64,000 nt of DNA. It comes from Lineus longissimus (taxonomy: Eukaryota > Nemertea > Pilidiophora > Heteronemertea > Lineidae). Positions 36,330-48,800 of this stretch are shown piece by piece. A program made the position numbers and the translations under genes. The stretch is from the NCBI RefSeq assembly GCF_910592395.1, contig NC_088319.1, forward strand, positions 12,212,001 to 12,276,000, in the 5' to 3' direction. The notes under the pieces are model-generated. The model had not been told where the DNA came from. It made no database searches and saw nothing but the letters and a program-made list of their open reading frames with translations. Every line of letters starts with the position of its first letter. The first letter of the stretch is position 1.

Positions 36330-37270
36330 GTGAGGGAATAAACCTGGGTTGACTTTCTCTGTCGATTTCGTGACACCGGAGTCAAAAGTTTCGAATATCG
36401 AAAACACCGCCCGTCAATCAGACCTGACATGCGTTTTTTTCTGCACACAACCTCTGTCCCGCACAAATGACTTTGCATCAGATCAATACCTAGGCAATCA
36501 TCGGCCAAATAATAGTCCAATCAAAATTCAACATATACGCTCATTAGCATAAATACGACAAAAGTAAATTTACTTTGATGGACCGGGACATGTATTTGGG
36601 GCGACACAATTTGATCCCGGCAATCACCGATGCCCTGCGCACTGATTAGTTGAAAGATTTTCCCGCAAATTGGACGATTTTCCTGAAATAATTAGATCAG
36701 TATAACTGATAATGACAGATAATAATTGCGGACACTCGGAACGATTTTGGCAAATGACGGCGGAGATTCGACGTCATGCAGGAAGTTCTCGATGGCCGCC
36801 CTAATTATCATATTATCCCGTTTAATAAATTGTCCTATTATGGTTCAATATTGTTTTTATTTCCATTACTAGTAAATCAACTTGCTGAGACAAAAAAGTG
36901 TGAAAATGGCCCGAGATGATTGTTTGCGGGAACATGTCAGTCAGTGGTAATTTTCGCAATTTGTGTCAATTAGTTCGTCTATCTAAAACGCGGGTAACAA
37001 ATGGATAGCAATATCCGCGTATTCTTTATAAGGCCTTTCGAATCAGAGGTCATCTGCAGTTTGCAGAAAATTCCCCGTGCTAATTCGATTAATGATTATG
37101 CGAGTAAGTTTGTGAATAAACTTGTTATTATTCTACGCATTATGTTTAACCTCGCAGACACCTAGATCAAACTCCGACACAAATAATAAACACTTCCTTG
37201 CTTAATCATCATTGATTAGACAAGATTGCTCATTTCATTAACCCTCCGATGTGATTGCGATCAAAATAAA
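36330..37270. promoter_or_regulatory. Long candidate regulatory island
   Basis: The longest repeat-free, motif-dense block: AATAATTAGATCAG (36688), TAATGACAGATAATAATTGC (36710), ATTCGACGTCATGC (36767), CCTAATTATCATATTATCCC (36800), GGGTAACAAATGG (36992) and TTCGATTAATGATTATGCG (37084). Homeodomain, TALE and GATA-type cores alternate with CpG-bearing links. No coding frame is credible. It resembles conserved developmental enhancers in make-up only. Confidence 0.45.
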
Positions 37271-37400
37271 ATCAAAAGTTTTCAAATCCATCTTATACCC
37301 ATAAAACTGGCAGTGGTGTCATTCAGGATCACTCTCCAAAACTCATGGTCAATTTGAACGATGTTATGCAAATAAAGTAGGAGGGGCACATGAGAAAAGT
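37271..37400. other. Noncoding spacer
   Basis: Nothing is recognised. Confidence 0.3.
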
Positions 37401-37404
37401 AGTT

Positions 37405-37610
37405 TTTTCCTAAATGGTTGTCCTTTTTACCAGTTGCCTTTTTACTGAGATGGCTGTCTTTCTTCCATTGAATTTTTTACCTGATTTTGCCTGGATGGTG
37501 CTGCCTTTTTTACCTGTTGTCTATTCACCTGTTACCTTTTACCTGTTGTTTTCCTTACCAAGCCTTTTTAACCGCTGTGTTTTCACCATTGCCTTTTTTT
37601 ACCTAGAGTC
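37405..37610 (+). repeat. Degenerate pyrimidine-rich repeat, TTTTTACCTGTTG core
   Basis: At least six variants of GCCTTTTTTACCTGTTG occur within 200 bp (near 37421, 37436, 37474, 37504, 37564, 37591), spaced 15-60 bp. The run gives a hydrophobic-looking 99-codon frame, which is an artefact of T-rich codons. Confidence 0.65.
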
Positions 37611-39359
37611 ATGCAACCCAACATTTATCACAACACGAACCATCAGAATATTTCTAACACTTCACATTGGACGCATTCATCACAACATATTCGTTTTGTC
37701 CCAATCACAATAGCGTCATATGTTTTAGTACCCGACTGCAAATCTCTGCAATTGTCAACGAGGGGACCGTCCCATTGAAATCAGGCCACTTGAAAGGAAA
37801 CATCACATATGCCACTGTCTAAGGGGGTCTGAATAGTAAGTAACCAAAACCTATTCAATGATGCTTTCCATATCCAAATTAGCGATTCGCCTCCCATCTG
37901 TTGAATATATACTTGACAGTGAGAAGAGGGCACAAGTTCGATCAGATTTTCATGAAGACGTGACACAGAAGTCGATAATTTTGAATCAAGAGTGAAAACC
38001 ATTGTTCAATATCAACCCGAAGTGTTCGTGGCATGTTTTCGCGATGTGATTCACCCCCTGTGAAATGCCCGCTGCTCACAAAATGTATTTGTTCTCGTTT
38101 ACTTTCAAAACGGCCTAATTTTGAACCATGTTGGTACATTTTGATGACAATTCAAGGGTAATTTTGACCTTGTGGGAAAAATATGACGCACCCTTTACTA
38201 TGTGAGTGTCATCCGTCAGATATGTATGTGTGCCTGGCATTGCGCGTCTGCTCGGTGATCAAATTCTAACATTGGATATTTTTTCAAATCAGTAGGACTG
38301 AAACCTTGATGTTTGTTAGCAAATAGTAACAATAGAGACTGAAGAACACTTCGACTATTTATCAACCACTAAATTGCAGAAATATACCTCAGTATTGCAT
38401 CCATTTCATCTGATTTGTTCAGATGGAGAATTAAATCAATGGACGGGAGAAGGTGGAAAATGATAATTACTAACTTATATCGTTGGAGAGGGGATTTCAG
38501 CTACAAAATATACTTTCGAACCAAGATATATTTGTTCACATTGCAAATTAAATAATGCCATTAATATTTAACAAGACAAATGATGATATTGGACGCAGAC
38601 AAGTGGATGTTATTATCATATTTGAGATGTCACCACGAACCACAACAACTCAAGTGTACTTTGGTTCCGCACTTCTTCTTAAACAAATTCATCAGTGTGA
38701 GGACAGCGTGTGCTTTCCTAACAGCTGGGTACACCTCATTAAATCAGTACGGTACAATAAAATGGGGTGAAAGTGGCCCAAAGTGGGGTGAAGTTGCCCC
38801 ATACATTTTCCATCCAACAGCTTGACCCATACATGGTTAATGTTCAATTTCAACTGAATCCTTGTCCAAAAGATGGTAAAGATAACTTATAATAGTATGG
38901 CCAAGATTTTTGGCTGTGCAGCAATTTTCAACTCAGGACCATTTTTCACACCACTTCAGAGTAGGTCTGCGTTCTTCTACAATATGATAATTTTCCTCCC
39001 AGGCATGGTACTGCTCAAAAGTATTTTGAGAAATAAGTATGACACCAAGATCGAGACTATTATGATGAACAGGATGACCATCACCCACACCAATCAAAAT
39101 TATATTAGACCCGCATGATGGGAAGAAATTGGGCTTGGTGACATGATAGTGACAGCAAGGGGCCAGGATGCTGGACATTATGAGCATAATGATCATTCGG
39201 ATGTCATGGGAATCACTTGAAATGTTAACCCCTGCTATGGGGGACATGGACATTAACTCCTGCACAATTCTACAGTGACACCAACTTCAGCTTCTGAATT
39301 TCTGTCAAGTCAGGAAGTCTGCATATTTTTTCGACTGAGATGTAACTGCAGTGATGATA
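37611..39359. other. Noncoding spacer
   Basis: A short duplication AGTGGGGTGAAGTTGCCCC-like near 38762-38798. Otherwise unique, A+T-rich, with no gene seen. Confidence 0.35.
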
Positions 39360-39860
39360 AACCTGCAGACTTTGTTTGTCAGTCATCCTTCTCCCAATCC
39401 TCCCCTCGCAAAGCAACACAAACAGTGGTAAAGGCGGCAATTCCCGCCTGTTTGCCACAGCGATTATTGCTACGGAATACAGCCAAATAAATATGTCGGA
39501 TAAACACCACGCAGATCAGATAGATCCTCATAATTAGCCGTCAAGATCTGTGTACAAATCATATTAAGAATTCCCCAGCTGCCAAATACAGGCGGTATTC
39601 CGCGCAAAGTTTGCTAATATTGGTTACAAAATACATCGGAGAAATTAAATTTGCGCCAGCCAATTAGTGTTAAAGATATTTGATGAAGATAATTTCTTAT
39701 CAAGTTTATACAGTGACAATGACAGAACCTCAGGGTAAATTAACTGCGGGACAGTTCTAGCCATGTGACATGTTCAAATGACAGTTGACAGTGGGATTTA
39801 CTCAACGCGTGTACGCCAAGGCAATCATGATTAGAACGCGGCGCTGATTGGGTATTTTTC
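39360..39860. promoter_or_regulatory. Candidate regulatory island
   Basis: Unique block with GCGATTATTGCTACGG (39460), CTCATAATTAGCCGTC (39528), CCAGCTGCC, GGTATTCCGCGCAAAG (39592), GCGCCAGCCAATTAG (39652) and TTAGAACGCGGCGCTGATTG (39831). Dense ATTA cores with CpG links. Confidence 0.42.
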
Positions 39861-42089
39861 AGACCGATTCCGTGAATTTGAAACAGAGAAATAACTCTTT
39901 CTGACATGCGTAAATTACTATTCCCTTAAATTTGTAAGTTCGACATAAACATGGGTACAAAAATTCTCTGTTGTCAAATAAGAATGTTTGGAATGGCCAT
40001 GGGATTGAACCATTTAATATATTCCAAGACTCATTACAAGTCGATAACCAACTCTTCCCAAAGTTTTGATAACTTGTGTCCACAACTTGAAGCGATCGAA
40101 AGAAGCTAATATCCTCCCGGACAGACAACTGTTATTCTTACTGGGTGTACTTGGTAAATTTATCGGTTATTTCCTCCATGGTCCTATACATTATTAACTC
40201 ACTTAATTTCACATTTGCTCATATAATGACGAGGGGGCTACACATCTAATGACCGCTCGCAAACCTAGAACAAATTTTGAGACAATCGTAAGTATTTGTC
40301 TTCGTTGATGGAGGATTTTGAGTAGTAATTATAAAGCATGATGTCTCTCTCTGTCAATAATCTAAAGTATTGCCATGCGTACCCTATGGGAGGTCCCTGA
40401 TGACGGTCTGTGCCATCAGTATTACCAAGTGATATTTCATGCTTTTGCTTGCAGCGTTGAGAAAGCGGACACCCATTAACACTGCTTCAGTTGTGTCCTT
40501 AAAACTGTATCGAGTTATAAATGAGAACTTATCCATGTTCGGTTTTTGCCGAGCTGTTCAAAACTCCCCATATTTCATACACAATTCTTGGTGCATTTCC
40601 TTTAACATGCTTAAAAGCATGATAACCATGTTTCATCTCACCCTAAGCCTACCACATTCACGCATACATTTATTGCATATGACAGTACATTAGCAATACC
40701 GACTCCGCCCAAGTAGATGTGGTCTCAACCAAACAAACAAATGCCAAGGATCATCGAATTAAACCTGCATTCGATTCTATGAAATGAAACAAAAATGTCA
40801 TCGAGATAATAGGTTCATCTCATGAAGGATACTCGAGACTAGATGAAGTGCTTGAGATTCGTGGTGAAGATGCACGGACTGTCATCGACGGATGATGCGC
40901 CTTGACGTAAAGTGTCATCAACATATCTGATGATTATTTACCGTGCGGGATTTATGAACCGATCAGGCTGGAGAGCTTTGCTGGGAGGACTTGGCATTCC
41001 CACGTTTTATATCAAATTCATTTTCAACCGAATTATGGAACTGAGAAATTCATTCATTAGAATTCTCAACATCAATTTTCCAATACAAGAAAGCTATTTT
41101 TGAAAAGCAGAGTGCAACGCTCTTACTCTTATCAATTGAAAAGGAACAGAAACAACTTTTCAACAACGTATAGCCTTGAAAATATACTAATTGCGTCCCT
41201 AAGCTGATGTCCGGGTCTTACTCCTCTTGAGCATTTGGTGCTCCCAGAATCCCCTCAACGATTTCAGAACATCATCCATGCTAGTACCTTTCGGACAGGT
41301 TTGGGTTGCTCAACAAGCTTTCATTTCTGCATTTATTGCATCACAAAACTGATCAAGCTATTGATGAACCCTCAATATGATAGTCGTCACCAACATCTCA
41401 TGGGTGCAATCGATGAATGTAACAGCCATATCCATTCCAAGAACGGATCTTCAAATGACGGTGAATATTGTCAAAGTTAAATAAAAGACAGGCAGCAGGG
41501 TTGTATGAGATGAGGTTAGTACTCATCAGCAAACTAGTTCAAGCTGTTCCAATCTTACAGAACATGGATTAGATAAACATGTCATTTTAGAGTAGATTAA
41601 CTCTTTGTGATTACTGTTGAATATAGCAATTGCGAATCAGCTAGTATTTGAAACAAACATTTAAAGTAACAGATATAAATGTATCCAAGAATGTACCAAA
41701 CTAGAGGTTTTGATTTTCTTCAAAAGCTGCGAAGATGAATCTAAAATGCAATTTAACACCTTGATTACAAGGACACACAGTGTACAATCCGCTATGTGCT
41801 GCCATTTTGCCAAAATCTTGGCAGTCGCCATGGTTTTGGCGGACAATTTGGCTCCATCCAAGCAGTGTTTGGTGAGATGACAAATTTTTGCCACTTGGTA
41901 TCAATTCCTTAAGCAAAAAGCCATGGAGCCAGTTCCTCATCTGTTTCCACTCAATGAGGTTTTGACTTCACTGATATGCCCTTTCATCCGAGGCATTCAA
42001 AACCTGCTTCAACCATCTTTGATATTCACTGAAATCTGCATCTGTTAATCTCATTTACATCCATCAGCACTATCACGTGACAAAGTACC
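39861..42089. other. Noncoding, 2.2 kb
   Basis: A small CpG patch lies at 40860-40960 (CATCGACGGATGATGCGCC). Frames of 63-89 codons are unremarkable. No repeats were found. Confidence 0.33.
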
Positions 42090-42520
42090 ACAACCTATCG
42101 AAAACCTGCAGCATTTCTGTTGGTCAAGAAACGATCTGCGTCCAAATAAGACACTTCCTCGCGTCTGCTTCCCAAAGACGTCTGCCATATTGACACAGAA
42201 AGAAGGCAATTTACTGAAGAGGCCACCATCTGTATCCTACGATGACATAAACGACATGTTGCTCGGCCCGCAGAGGAAACAACGTCCTTACGTTATTTAG
42301 ACAAGAAGAGACATGATCGCTAATTTACGCTGAGTCAACAGTGATAACGATCCCACAGAATAGCCTAGCGCCCTTGAGTGGTTTTTTAATCAAACGATAC
42401 TCGGGCTACGGTTCTGAGCGGGGATGTTCTACGCATATTTCCTGCCTGTCTTAGGACCTACGCGTTGGTTTGAAGATTTCCTACACTGAGGCCACGGTCA
42501 ATAAGCTTGATATTTAATAA
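42090..42520. promoter_or_regulatory. Candidate regulatory island, weak
   Basis: Unique and CpG-bearing (GATCTGCGTCC, CCTCGCGTCTGC, GATAACGATCC, AATCAAACGATACTCGGG). Evidence is compositional. Confidence 0.25.
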
Positions 42521-42889
42521 CCATGTTATTCAGCAATTTCCTTATTTTGTTTGGGAGCGGTTCTCCATATTTACCATGTGTCAGTCAAATTGGAAGCTAA
42601 TTCTGGCCGAGAATATGCTTGAATATCTCTGCTTTGGAAAATGTCACATCCCATGACCAGACAGAAATTGTCAGACCTTGGTCAGTTCATCGAAGGGAAA
42701 AACTAAGCAAGCTACCAGACAGGTGCCATCTTGATTGCCCTATTCACATCAAATAGCCACAAGAGAATGAACTAATCACATAAATTATCTATAAATTTGG
42801 CAAAGATAGGACATAACAAATGGATTTATCTGTTGGGAGTGATTTCATTATGGCAGACATCGGTTAGATCCATGTCTTGGCAATCTGTT
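42521..42889. other. Noncoding spacer
   Basis: Nothing is recognised. Confidence 0.3.
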
Positions 42890-43310
42890 AGAAATGGTGT
42901 TTCATTGGATTATAGTGATCAATTGTTGATGCCCAATTGAGTCATCATGAATACTTTTTCATCTCTCTATGATGTGAGTCTTAAAATCATCTGTATTGTC
43001 TTCTAATTGGATCATTGGTGTATTGTCTTCGAATTGGATTACTGGTATATTGTCTTCAAGTTGGATCATTTGTGTCTAGGGTTATCAATTGCATAAACAA
43101 TGATATAGAGTCCAAACATCAAAAGACAGTTTGTCAGTTTTATGGATCATTACCAATATGGTCAGTCTGGTATAGACATAGCATTTCATTGGATTTCGGC
43201 GGTCAATGGTTCATGATCTATTGTCCTTATCAAAGCAGCTTTCCCCTCTTTTTTGATGCTTGGGTTAATTATCTATGTATTGTCTTCAAATTGGATCACA
43301 TTCCTTAGCA
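42890..43310. repeat. 27-bp minisatellite inside a larger duplication
   Basis: Three units of TGTATTGTCTTCTAATTGGA-type (27 bp) lie at 42992-43072 and a fourth at 43276. Upstream of both sets is TTTCATTGGATT (about 42900 and 43183), which points to a larger duplication of about 280 bp. Confidence 0.82.
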
Positions 43311-44319
43311 ATCAGTGTAGTACCAACAACCTGAGTGCAAGTAATAAGTTTTTGTCATACCCTGCGGCCACTGCAACTGAAAGCAGTTATCATCCCACAG
43401 CTCAACTGAGGAACCAATTTTACAATATTAGTCAAAATGAAAGGAAGTGCCAGTCATCATTCAATGAGGTGTAATTTTCATCAACAAAAACTCAGTCATG
43501 AGGTGCAGTTTCTTTCAGAAAGTTAAATACTAAAGTCAATACTGGGTGAAGTTACCTATCTGACTATCCTTTTCATGACTACCCTTTTCATGTTGTCTTT
43601 GATGAGAAAAAACCCTCATTTGAATAGAACTCTCATTATCTCGCTTTGTCAAAACAGTTACAAAGTGCACTTGACCAATCTAATAAGTTCAGATGACCAG
43701 TTAATTGTCCTATTTAAGATTGGATTATCTCCAGTACACTTCACATAAAACCCTAGATTATCTATTTCTAGAAGGAAAACCTCACCCAATGTTTTTAAAC
43801 ATCAATGTCAACACAGAGTGCGGAATGTCAACCAATTTATGTCTAATTGTTGTTTCAAATTACCCTTTACTGTCCTCGGGTTCCTTAAAGGATTTCCTTT
43901 TAAGAGAACTTTCTCACAAACATCCATTATCTGATCCACTGGCTGGCAACAAACCCGTTACCCAATTTTTCAACAAATTAAACCTAAATGCTCAACACTG
44001 ATCTGTCTTATTGTTATCTAAAATACCGTTACACAATGCTTTATTGCAGCTGCAAGGTGCAGAGACTTTTGCTTCAGGAATATCTCAACAATTATCTGAG
44101 AGAGAGTCATTTTTTATACAGGGCAAGGCTACTGGATTATCAATAAATAGCACACTTAAATCTTTTTAATTGTTGTCAGAATTGTCCAGTGTCATTTTTC
44201 CAGGATTTCCAGTAAGCCATAGTCAAAACATCCAGTCCAGTATTTGTGTCCTGTTAATTAGCTTTTCTCTTCTTTTGTAAGGTGAAGGATATAACCCTGA
44301 ATGAGAGTTGATTAGGCGA
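43311..44319. other. Noncoding spacer
   Basis: A+T-rich with small repeats (TCCTTTTCATGACTACCCTT-like near 43567). No gene is seen. Confidence 0.33.
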
Positions 44320-45105
44320 GCATCTGTTGACTGAGGGAACGTTCCCTTCGGGGTGCTGGGGGCAGTCATGGCCCCAACCGTGAGAGAGACAGGGGTAGGG
44401 TCCCCTCAACGGGTCAGGAAGGACAGTTACCCAATGAAGCTTTGACAGAGAAACAGGTGGTCAACAAAAGATGATGATTGACCGTTGCATCACCAGAACA
44501 CAGGATTACGAAAAAGGGGGCAACTTTCGAATTGTCCTTTCACAACAGGGCAATCAGACAATTTGCGGACAATGACAACCACACTTGACAAAGTGAGAGA
44601 CCGGATAAAGCCCTTATCTTTCTCAAAGAAGGGAAAGGGTTTAATTGGTGACAAAGGCTTGCAGGGCATTTGTGTGATTCCTGAATGTTTCAAAACAAAT
44701 TCTGCACCAATGATTTGAGGATTTTCTTTCTTTTTTTGAGGAGATCCAATTGTCCTGGTGTCTAGAAATCAGGGTCACTACGGACAGGACACATGGGGAT
44801 AACATTAATGAAAAAATTGGCCCCCTGGGAACAATCTCTTCTCTCCAGATGATTGTGGCAGTGAACCATTGGGTCAATAAGGACAGTAACAGTGCTTTTT
44901 GAGTCTTAATGAAATGATCGACCCCCTGCGCTGAAACGCACGTCTGGGTTTAGGATCATCCTTCGTGGCAGTGTTTAGAATCCTTTGCGGCAACAAATCA
45001 ATGAAAGGTACTGCAGGGTTCTTGAACACGTTGAAGATACTCGGCACACCAAGGTCACTTTTTGCTTATTTGAAGAATTTTATCAATATCGACAGGAACT
45101 TTTTT
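44320..45105. repeat. G-rich degenerate repeat region
   Basis: GGAACGTTCC palindrome at 44338; TAATGAAAAAATTGGCCCCC near 44805 and TAATGAAATGATCGACCCCC near 44909 form a decayed duplication; AGGACAG recurs several times. Copy boundaries are unclear. Confidence 0.45.
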
Positions 45106-45114
45106 TAACAAATT

Positions 45115-45335
45115 TAAGGGTTGACCATAGGCACCACTATTTCGGCTAGAACCTGTAATCCTAGAGCAATCAGAACTCCGTCAAAATGAGTGAATGCCAC
45201 TTTCAAGAGTCAGAGGATGTTCTCTGGAAAACAAAGACTGACTCCAACCCTTGAAATTGGCATTCGCTTCGTTTTGAAAGAGTCCTTACTGTTTAGATTT
45301 CAAGTTCTAGCCAAAATCTTCGTGCCTGTGGTTAA
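45115..45335. mobile_element. Foldback (MITE-like) element, copy 2
   Basis: TTAAGGGTTGACCATAGGCA opens the left arm and the right arm closes near CGTGCCTGTGGTTAA; TTGAAATTGGCATTCGCTTC is shared with copy 1 at 5148. It is more decayed than copy 1, so the family is old. Confidence 0.72.
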
Positions 45336-45539
45336 ATGAGCAGTCCCCCCTGAAGATAAGTTCCTGTACAGTTATCAAAGGACCGGCTGACAGGAACGGC
45401 AAAAATAGAAAGAAATTGTGGACTAAGTTGCTAAACTCAAAATTCTTAGGATGAGTAGGTCAACAAGGACAGGAAGATTGAAGTACCTTTTTAAAGTTGA
45501 CCATAAACATGCTCCCCTGTGAAGAAGACTTTGATTATG
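45336..45539. other. Noncoding spacer
   Basis: Nothing is recognised. Confidence 0.3.
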
Positions 45540-46385
45540 TTTTCTATCGGTTTATTATTGTTTTGTGAAGAACCAAACGCGAGTGTGTAGGATCAGTAAG
45601 GATGAACAAGTCACCTCTTTGGATCACTTTAAATGAGCTATTGTGTTCCAGAAAGGGATGTGCTTTTTCTAGGGGCATGCCTCTTTAAAGCCCCTCCTGG
45701 AAAGCAAGAGAAAGGAACCACAGGGAAAAGCAAGTATGATGCGTTGACTGCATTCAGAAAGAGATGTCCTTTGGGGTCATGCACCAAGCACCATGCCCCT
45801 TGGAATCCTGCCATTATGATATGAACAGCAGGGGAAGCCTTTAAGAAGCCAATAGTTCAAAGGTACCGAAAGGCAAGTGTAATCACATTAAGTCCCATTC
45901 AGTTTCGTTGATGAGCAATTGTAGTTTCGAAAGGGATGCAACAGGTTTTAGTCATGAACAAATCTTTATTCGATACATTCAGACACCCTCCAAAGTCCAC
46001 GTTTTCACAGATAGTTGCTGACTGTTGCTGGTATTGTCGAAAGATTATGGCTTTATTCAACAGTTTTTAATCTCGTAGGACCCCTAGGTGCAGATTAGTT
46101 AATGCTATTTTTCATCATGGACATATCAATGGTACAAGTATTCAATACTTTTAAGGATGCACGGAGGATTTTGGGGACATGCACGAAAGACGGTGCCTTG
46201 TTAGGACCCCACGCTAGGCATTTCTTGTGCACCTTCATCACAAGATGCAGATTGCATAATGCTATACAGTAGGCCATATTTTTAAGGAAGTGCTGAGGAT
46301 TTTGGGGTCACATGAGAAAGACTGTACCCTTTTGTTAGGACCCCATACTGGGCACCTCTTGTCCATCTCTGTCACTCCTTGGGAG
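45540..46385. repeat. Cluster of degenerate tandem duplications
   Basis: CCAGAAAGGGATGTGCTTTT (45650) and CAGAAAGAGATGTCCTTTGG (45754) mark one pair. GCACGGAGGATTTTGGGG (46159) and GTGCTGAGGATTTTGGGG (46290), each followed by GTTAGGACCCCA, mark a second with a period of about 130 bp. Confidence 0.7.
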
Positions 46386-48479
46386 CTAAAAAAGTGATTA
46401 CGCACGGTCACCAGGCAATGTGCAGTATTTGGGTCCAAAATGAAAATGAAAGGGAAAAAATTACAAAAAAACACCTGGGTCCAACCAGGGTGTATTAGGA
46501 GTTAATTCGGTGAATCAAAAAGTGCTCTATCTTTGGGTTAAAACAGGCCAAGGCTAAGCTGAGGAAGAGGCTGCTTTGTAAATTTAGGGAGTTCCCTTTG
46601 TGGATAAAAAACATGCGGAAATTTCCCTCGAATGAAAATTGCTGGTTAACGTAGCGTGAGCGTCAAATCTGTCAAGTTCGACTAAGAGGTCAGGGATGAT
46701 AGCTGATCTCCGCCCTAGAGCGCCCCACAGAAATTGAAAGGGAACAACGACAAAAAAGTTGCGGGCAGCGCTCAAAAAAATAATGGCAGGTAATGAAGCG
46801 GAAGTGATCAGTGATATCTGGGAAGGAAGGGATGGAATATGGTCGTCCCTGCGTCTTTTCAGAATCCGAGGGTAGGGATCGCAAAAAATTGGGTACAGCA
46901 CAAAAAATATAATTGAGGGGTAATGTGGTGTAAAAAATGGGAGTTATCGCCTGCGCCCAGTTCGGAATTATATACTATCAGATTTGAACTTTTTGTATCT
47001 TTTTCCTCGTGCCAGATGTAATTTCCTTGAAATTGTTACAGCGGGGAATTTGTCAACATGATTTGTTTGTTCTGGGATGGGGTTGTGATGAACATGTTTA
47101 GCCTCTCTTCATTGTGGAAAATACTAAATGGTGATAAAGATGTCAGAAGTTGGATGCAAATTGGATAACACCCCCATGAAATGCGGCTACCATCCCTGCT
47201 ACGCTTGTCCCTACTGACCCTGGATTCCTTGGATATGGCTGTCCCTTTGCATGGTCTAGAGGATTTGGGTCCAATCTGGATAGGGACTTAATGTACAGTT
47301 GTTAGTTAGTATCGGCAGGGTGCATAACTTGCTCGTCATCTGTCATTGGTCCTTGAGATAATCTGGAAGCCAACTGAAGCCTGCCTTGCTTTTGAGAGTT
47401 ACATCTGGCCCGCATTATTGAGAGGCCACTACCCATCATAGAGTGAGGCAATCATCCTTACACTAAAATTGTCTAAGGGAATCTGACTGTGGTAAAGTGT
47501 AAAGGGTAAATGGTAAATGGTCTTGGGGAGGGCTAATTATCCAGGCTAAATGGTCCTGATAATGTTGTCCCATATAGTAGTCATGAGTAAAGTTACTACG
47601 GTAATTGTCTATCACCCCAGCACTCAATCGAGAAGGGTTAAAGCAGGTACACATGCTGCCCCCTGGCCAATTTCTTCCCAACCACAAAGAGAACGGACAT
47701 ACAAATACTGTTATATTCTTCACAAAGAACACACAATAAACCGCAGGGTCAATACTATTACCAAGGGGGTGTCAACGCTTCATGTAACAGTGTCAACGAA
47801 CTCTCATAAGGACTTGCCTCGCATTGCAGATTATAGGATAAACAGCCTTTTTGAATAACTGTAGAACAATATTGATATAAGCCTCTTTGCAGGTTGTGAG
47901 AGTAGTATTTGGACACACTGTATGTCCTTGTTACTTATATATGTCGTCACAGACTTGGTTTTAGTGTTATCATTTAGTCCGTACTTGAATTAGCTTCACA
48001 TATTTAATTTTTTCCCAGTATTGGTATTATTACTCATCAATAATTTTCTAATGAGCTTGTATGTTGTAGACATCAGAAAGTTAAGCAATGGTCACCGATT
48101 GCCATCATCTTGAGGAAAAACCCCTGCAGCTGAACTCTGAAGTACACATTGACTCCAAAGGCAGAGGTGGGCCAGTCCAGGGATGGTATGAATCAGTCGC
48201 CGGAATTTTTCAAGGCTAGTTTACCTGGGAACGCATAGGCCTACCGCAAATATTCTCCTACAGAGATGCTTTAAATTCATTTTATTCATTATGTGAACGA
48301 AATGCCTTGCAGTAATTGCAGACAAGACAAGGCCTAACTCCACAGAAGAGTTGAGGTCACTAAAACCTGATACGAAGTCATGATAACAAGACGATTGTGA
48401 TTGGAAAGCAGCCGCTCTAAATTGGTTAAATTGAGTACAAGCATCATGTTGTCATGGCTACCGCACAGGTCAGGGTAAA
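46386..48479. other. Noncoding, 2.1 kb
   Basis: 46600-46900 is somewhat CpG-bearing and gives a 105-codon minus frame with no known domain. The remainder is A+T-rich and unique. Confidence 0.33.
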
Positions 48480-48800
48480 AAATTGCTCATTTTTGGAGTG
48501 CTGCGTCATTCTAAACTTTCCAAGGTCCTATACCAAATGAAAATCTGTATGAAAAGGCAGAATATACAGAAGGGTCATTATCGCGTCCTAAAACATCACT
48601 CTCCAGTCAAAGGAGGTGGAAAATGTTATCAATTTTATCGCATCCCTCCACCCGTCAGTCGGAGACCTTGAGGTGACGGGTGCCATTGTGATCCGTCCTC
48701 GCTGTCACCTGGGACGGATTACCAAAGATTGCATCATTGTCGTCACATCTGCCGCCATCTTGAACTCTGCGACGGGTACATGACGGGAAAGTTAATAAGA
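48480..48800. promoter_or_regulatory. Candidate regulatory or promoter-like island with YY1-type motif
   Basis: CpG-bearing unique block with GATCCGTCCTCGCTGTCACC (48691) and TGCCGCCATCTTGAACTC at 48750, which contains the YY1 core GCCGCCATCTT. YY1 sites often lie just downstream of transcription starts in animals. No TATA box or downstream exon is evident. Confidence 0.33.

Noticed and set aside
9503-36725. Shared 15-mer AATGACAGATAATAA in two islands (9503, 36711)
   Set aside because: A couple of identical 15-mer pairs are expected by chance in 64 kb of A+T-rich DNA, so it is not evidence on its own.
37414-37713. Hydrophobic, membrane-protein-like frame
   Set aside because: T-rich degenerate repeats give Phe/Leu/Val codons; no real membrane segment pattern.
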